Shown here: positions 63,105 to 64,000 of the stretch, one piece after another
Layout of the letters: each line of letters begins with the position of its first letter
Numbering within the stretch: the stretch's first letter is position 1
DNA from: Neospora caninum Liverpool
Lineage: Eukaryota > Apicomplexa > Conoidasida > Eucoccidiorida > Sarcocystidae
Direction: 5' to 3'
Assembly: GCF_000208865.1 (NCBI RefSeq)
Contig: NC_018398.1
Location: 1,116,001 to 1,180,000 of the forward strand
Length of the DNA: 64,000 nt
Program-made: the position numbers and the translations under genes
The notes under the pieces: generated by a model
The model's input: only the letters and a program-made list of their open reading frames with translations
What the model was told of the DNA's origin: nothing
The model's database searches: none

Positions 63105-63142
<38 letters not shown>

Positions 63143-64000
63143 TTTGTGTTCTGAATTTCACGAGGACGTCTACATCGACGCCTTTCGGCAGTTCGATGCT
63201 TGAACGCCCTCAGGCTGGGGCTCCATTCTGAGCGTCAGCGGGGACCAGAGTCCCTGGCAGAAACTCCCGACGCGCCGGTCAAGACCTCGACCCTCGTCGC
63301 AACAAGGCCAAGCGTCGCACACACGCGTGTTTCCGCTCGCCCAGGCCGCACGACCCGCACGGCGAGGAACGCGAATCCGAAGGACAGCTGCGACGTGCCG
63401 AGTCCCGGGGTGCCATCGTTCGCCGTTGCAGCCGACACCGCTCCGGTTCTGACTTTTTCTCTCTTCTCGTTGACTCCCCGCAGTCCCCTGCGCGCACCGT
63501 ACCTGAACAATAAGATGCAAGTTGGCGTAGTTGTTCGAGTTCGGCCCGGGAGGAACTTCCACGTAGAAATCCGCCTCGGCAATGAACTCTGCGTTGGCGT
63601 CGATGTCGGCCGCCGTCGCCATGACGACAAACTCGAGCGCCTTGCTGTCGCCTAGAGCCTCATACGCCCAGTGGCGCATGCTTCGAATGCACTGACAGGA
63701 AATGCACGAAGCGCAGGGAAACGTCCAATAGACAGGGCGTGCGTCTCGGTGTCGTCATCACATGTTCCTCCGGTTCCTCTTTGCCGCGACTCCTATTCGG
63801 GTCGTGTCTGTTTTCCCGCGCGCTACTTCTCCTTCCCCTTCTTTATCCCGCGTTCCCCCTTTGTACGACTCCCCTTCCTTCCTGGCGATCCTGGCTTCGC
63901 TTTTTTCCCCGTTTTTGCATCAGGTCGGTGCTCGGTTCCTCGTTTCGCCGACGGCCGTGAAGCGCACTCACCCGAACAGCAGCAGTCCCATTGTTGGCGA
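38203..64000 (-). CDS. ACC: Multidomain acetyl-CoA carboxylase (5' end beyond the window)
   Basis: Carboxylates acetyl-CoA to malonyl-CoA using ATP, bicarbonate and covalently bound biotin. Thirty-nine exons read continuously for about 3150 residues, with all phases consistent, from ANNGTAAVR of the biotin carboxylase domain to a stop at 38203-38205. Order: biotin carboxylase, biotin carrier (EIMKM), a long central region, then carboxyltransferase. Usual eukaryotic enzymes have about 2200-2400 residues; the excess here is mostly in the central region. ATP-grasp [50 protein letters not shown] and [12 protein letters not shown] are all intact. Coccidia carry an apicoplast and a cytosolic copy. 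The targeting N-terminus lies past base 64000, so the isoform cannot be decided here. The final exon is the least certain. Confidence 0.96.
38441..38490. repeat. 19-20 bp tandem repeat x3 in the last ACC intron
   Basis: Three copies near GCAAGAGGAATGACGCCGG in the intron 38334-38731. The core AAGAGGAATGA is identical in all three. Confidence 0.85.
40306..41030. repeat. TA microsatellites in ACC introns 34-35 and 33-34
   Basis: (TA)n at about 40306-40324, 40798-40826 and 41001-41030. Each is inside an intron of the carboxyltransferase region. The first lies about 65 nt and the second about 90 nt upstream of the next acceptor on the minus strand. Confidence 0.92.
41641..41676. repeat. TA/ACATA microsatellite in ACC intron 32-33
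   Basis: TA tract with ACATACA and AAAATATA interruptions within intron 41352-41819. Confidence 0.9.
43346..43438. repeat. Paired TA microsatellites in ACC intron 29-30
   Basis: Two (TA)n blocks (43346-43376 and 43411-43438) separated by a CATTTGTCTATACAC spacer, inside intron 43188-43541. Confidence 0.92.
44785..44861. repeat. TA and AG microsatellites in ACC intron 27-28
   Basis: ACATATATATAGAGAGAGAG followed by a (TA)11-like tract, inside intron 44626-44898. Confidence 0.9.
45177..45203. repeat. Interrupted poly-G tract in ACC intron 26-27
   Basis: Two G runs of about ten bases each, split by single A residues, in intron 45109-45308. The ACC transcript reads them as C tracts. Confidence 0.85.
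46880..46960. repeat. TATG then TATC tetranucleotide microsatellite in ACC intron 24-25
   Basis: (TATG)n shifting to (TATC)n and TATATC within intron 45965-47097, the longest intron in this part of the gene. Confidence 0.92.
51190..51280. repeat. About 36-bp tandem repeat in ACC intron 19-20
   Basis: Two full copies and a third partial copy of CTTCGGTTCCCCCGCGTTCT followed by CGATGGTGCGACGCAT, inside intron 50818-51363. The GTTCTCGATG core recurs at 58417-58426 in another ACC intron. Confidence 0.88.
52872..53145 (-). repeat. Ala/Gly-rich low-complexity insertion in ACC exon 18
   Basis: GCN and GGN codon runs encode several poly-Ala blocks and a Gly-Ala/Gly-Pro alternation. They lie between the conserved [14 protein letters not shown] and [14 protein letters not shown] segments. 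The frame stays open on both strands because of the composition. Confidence 0.9.
54956..54972. repeat. Short TA microsatellite in ACC intron 15-16
   Basis: (TA)8 inside intron 54710-55159. Confidence 0.9.
56276..56370. repeat. Dispersed ACC-intron repeat, copy A
   Basis: Aligns over about 95 bp with 58315-58411. Shared blocks are TGTCGGATCGCC, GAATCGAGACAAA, TTCACCT and TTCTAGGGAA, then a CGGTTC...CTTTTCTCC-like end. It lies at the acceptor end of intron 56253-56868. Confidence 0.85.
56680..56812. repeat. CTCT/TTCC pyrimidine tandem tract in ACC intron 13-14
   Basis: Imperfect repeats of CTCTATCTCTTCCTTCC in intron 56253-56868. The transcript is purine-rich here. Confidence 0.88.
58315..58425. 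repeat. Dispersed ACC-intron repeat, copy B, with short inverted ends
   Basis: Second copy of the 56276-56370 sequence, in intron 57927-58512. ATCGAGA at 58330-58336 and TCTCGAT at 58419-58425 are perfect 7-bp inverted ends. The interior is AT-rich. It could be a small non-autonomous element, or just an old intron duplication. Confidence 0.8.
60113..60585. repeat. TA microsatellites in ACC introns 7-8 and 6-7
   Basis: (TA)n at about 60113-60132 (intron 59837-60267) and 60563-60585 (intron 60418-60798). Both are followed by GCGTGTNTATG-like sequence. Confidence 0.9.
62331..62359. repeat. TA microsatellite in ACC intron 3-4
   Basis: (TA)14 inside intron 62104-62608. Confidence 0.92.
63110..63140. 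repeat. TA microsatellite in ACC intron 2-3
   Basis: (TA)15 inside intron 62814-63502. A short (CA)n tract lies about 75 bp to its left. Confidence 0.92.

Larger units (their letters stand above)
58513..64000 (-). other. ACC exons 1 (partial) to 11: biotin carboxylase domain
   Basis: Exons: 64000-63972, 63691-63503, 62813-62609, 62103-62009, 61539-61361, 60973-60799, 60417-60268, 59836-59711, 59424-59338, 59074-59018 and 58628-58513. They carry, in order, [76 protein letters not shown] (ATP-binding loop); [25 protein letters not shown] with the catalytic Glu, Asn and Arg; [37 protein letters not shown]; and [20 protein letters not shown]. All are conserved biotin carboxylase blocks. Confidence 0.95.

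Overview
The window looks like nuclear DNA of a coccidian apicomplexan of the Toxoplasma/Hammondia/Neospora group. It has four large housekeeping genes broken by many GT-AG introns, a single-chain multidomain acetyl-CoA carboxylase, low-complexity insertions in otherwise conserved proteins, TA microsatellites and TGCATGC words in introns, and a GCAAAATGG start context on the largest plus-strand gene. The genus is inferred from these traits and was not tested by a database search. I rebuilt exons by hand from reading frame, splice signals, phase and conserved family motifs. All internal junctions are phase-consistent.

Layout, left to right. (1) 1-6827: no gene I can support, with a few weak plus-strand ORFs near 4.9-5.6 kb. 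(2) 6828-12102, minus: a seven-exon PPM/PP2C protein phosphatase of about 883 residues with a long N-terminal extension. (3) 12103-16460: divergent intergenic region with a 30-bp tandem repeat. (4) 16461-29987, plus: a twelve-exon, 2931-residue Trm3/TARBP1-type SpoU methyltransferase, predicted to make Gm18 in tRNA. (5) 29988-31595: convergent intergenic region. (6) 31596-34412, minus: NOB1, the PIN-domain nuclease that finishes the 3' end of 18S rRNA; an upstream intron probably lies in its 5' UTR. (7) 34413-38202: intergenic. (8) 38203-64000 and beyond, minus: 39 exons of acetyl-CoA carboxylase, from near the start of the biotin carboxylase domain to the probable stop. The N-terminus, which would show apicoplast or cytosolic location, lies outside the window.

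Functionally, ACC supplies malonyl-CoA for fatty acid synthesis or elongation. NOB1 and the TARBP1-like enzyme both mature the translation apparatus. The phosphatase is a signalling or metabolic regulator of unknown target. I see no operon-like logic, no mobile element with coding capacity, no CRISPR, and no tRNA or rRNA gene. The most unusual non-coding content is a dispersed, possibly MITE-like sequence in ACC introns, recurrent TA microsatellites confined to introns, and several tandem arrays.
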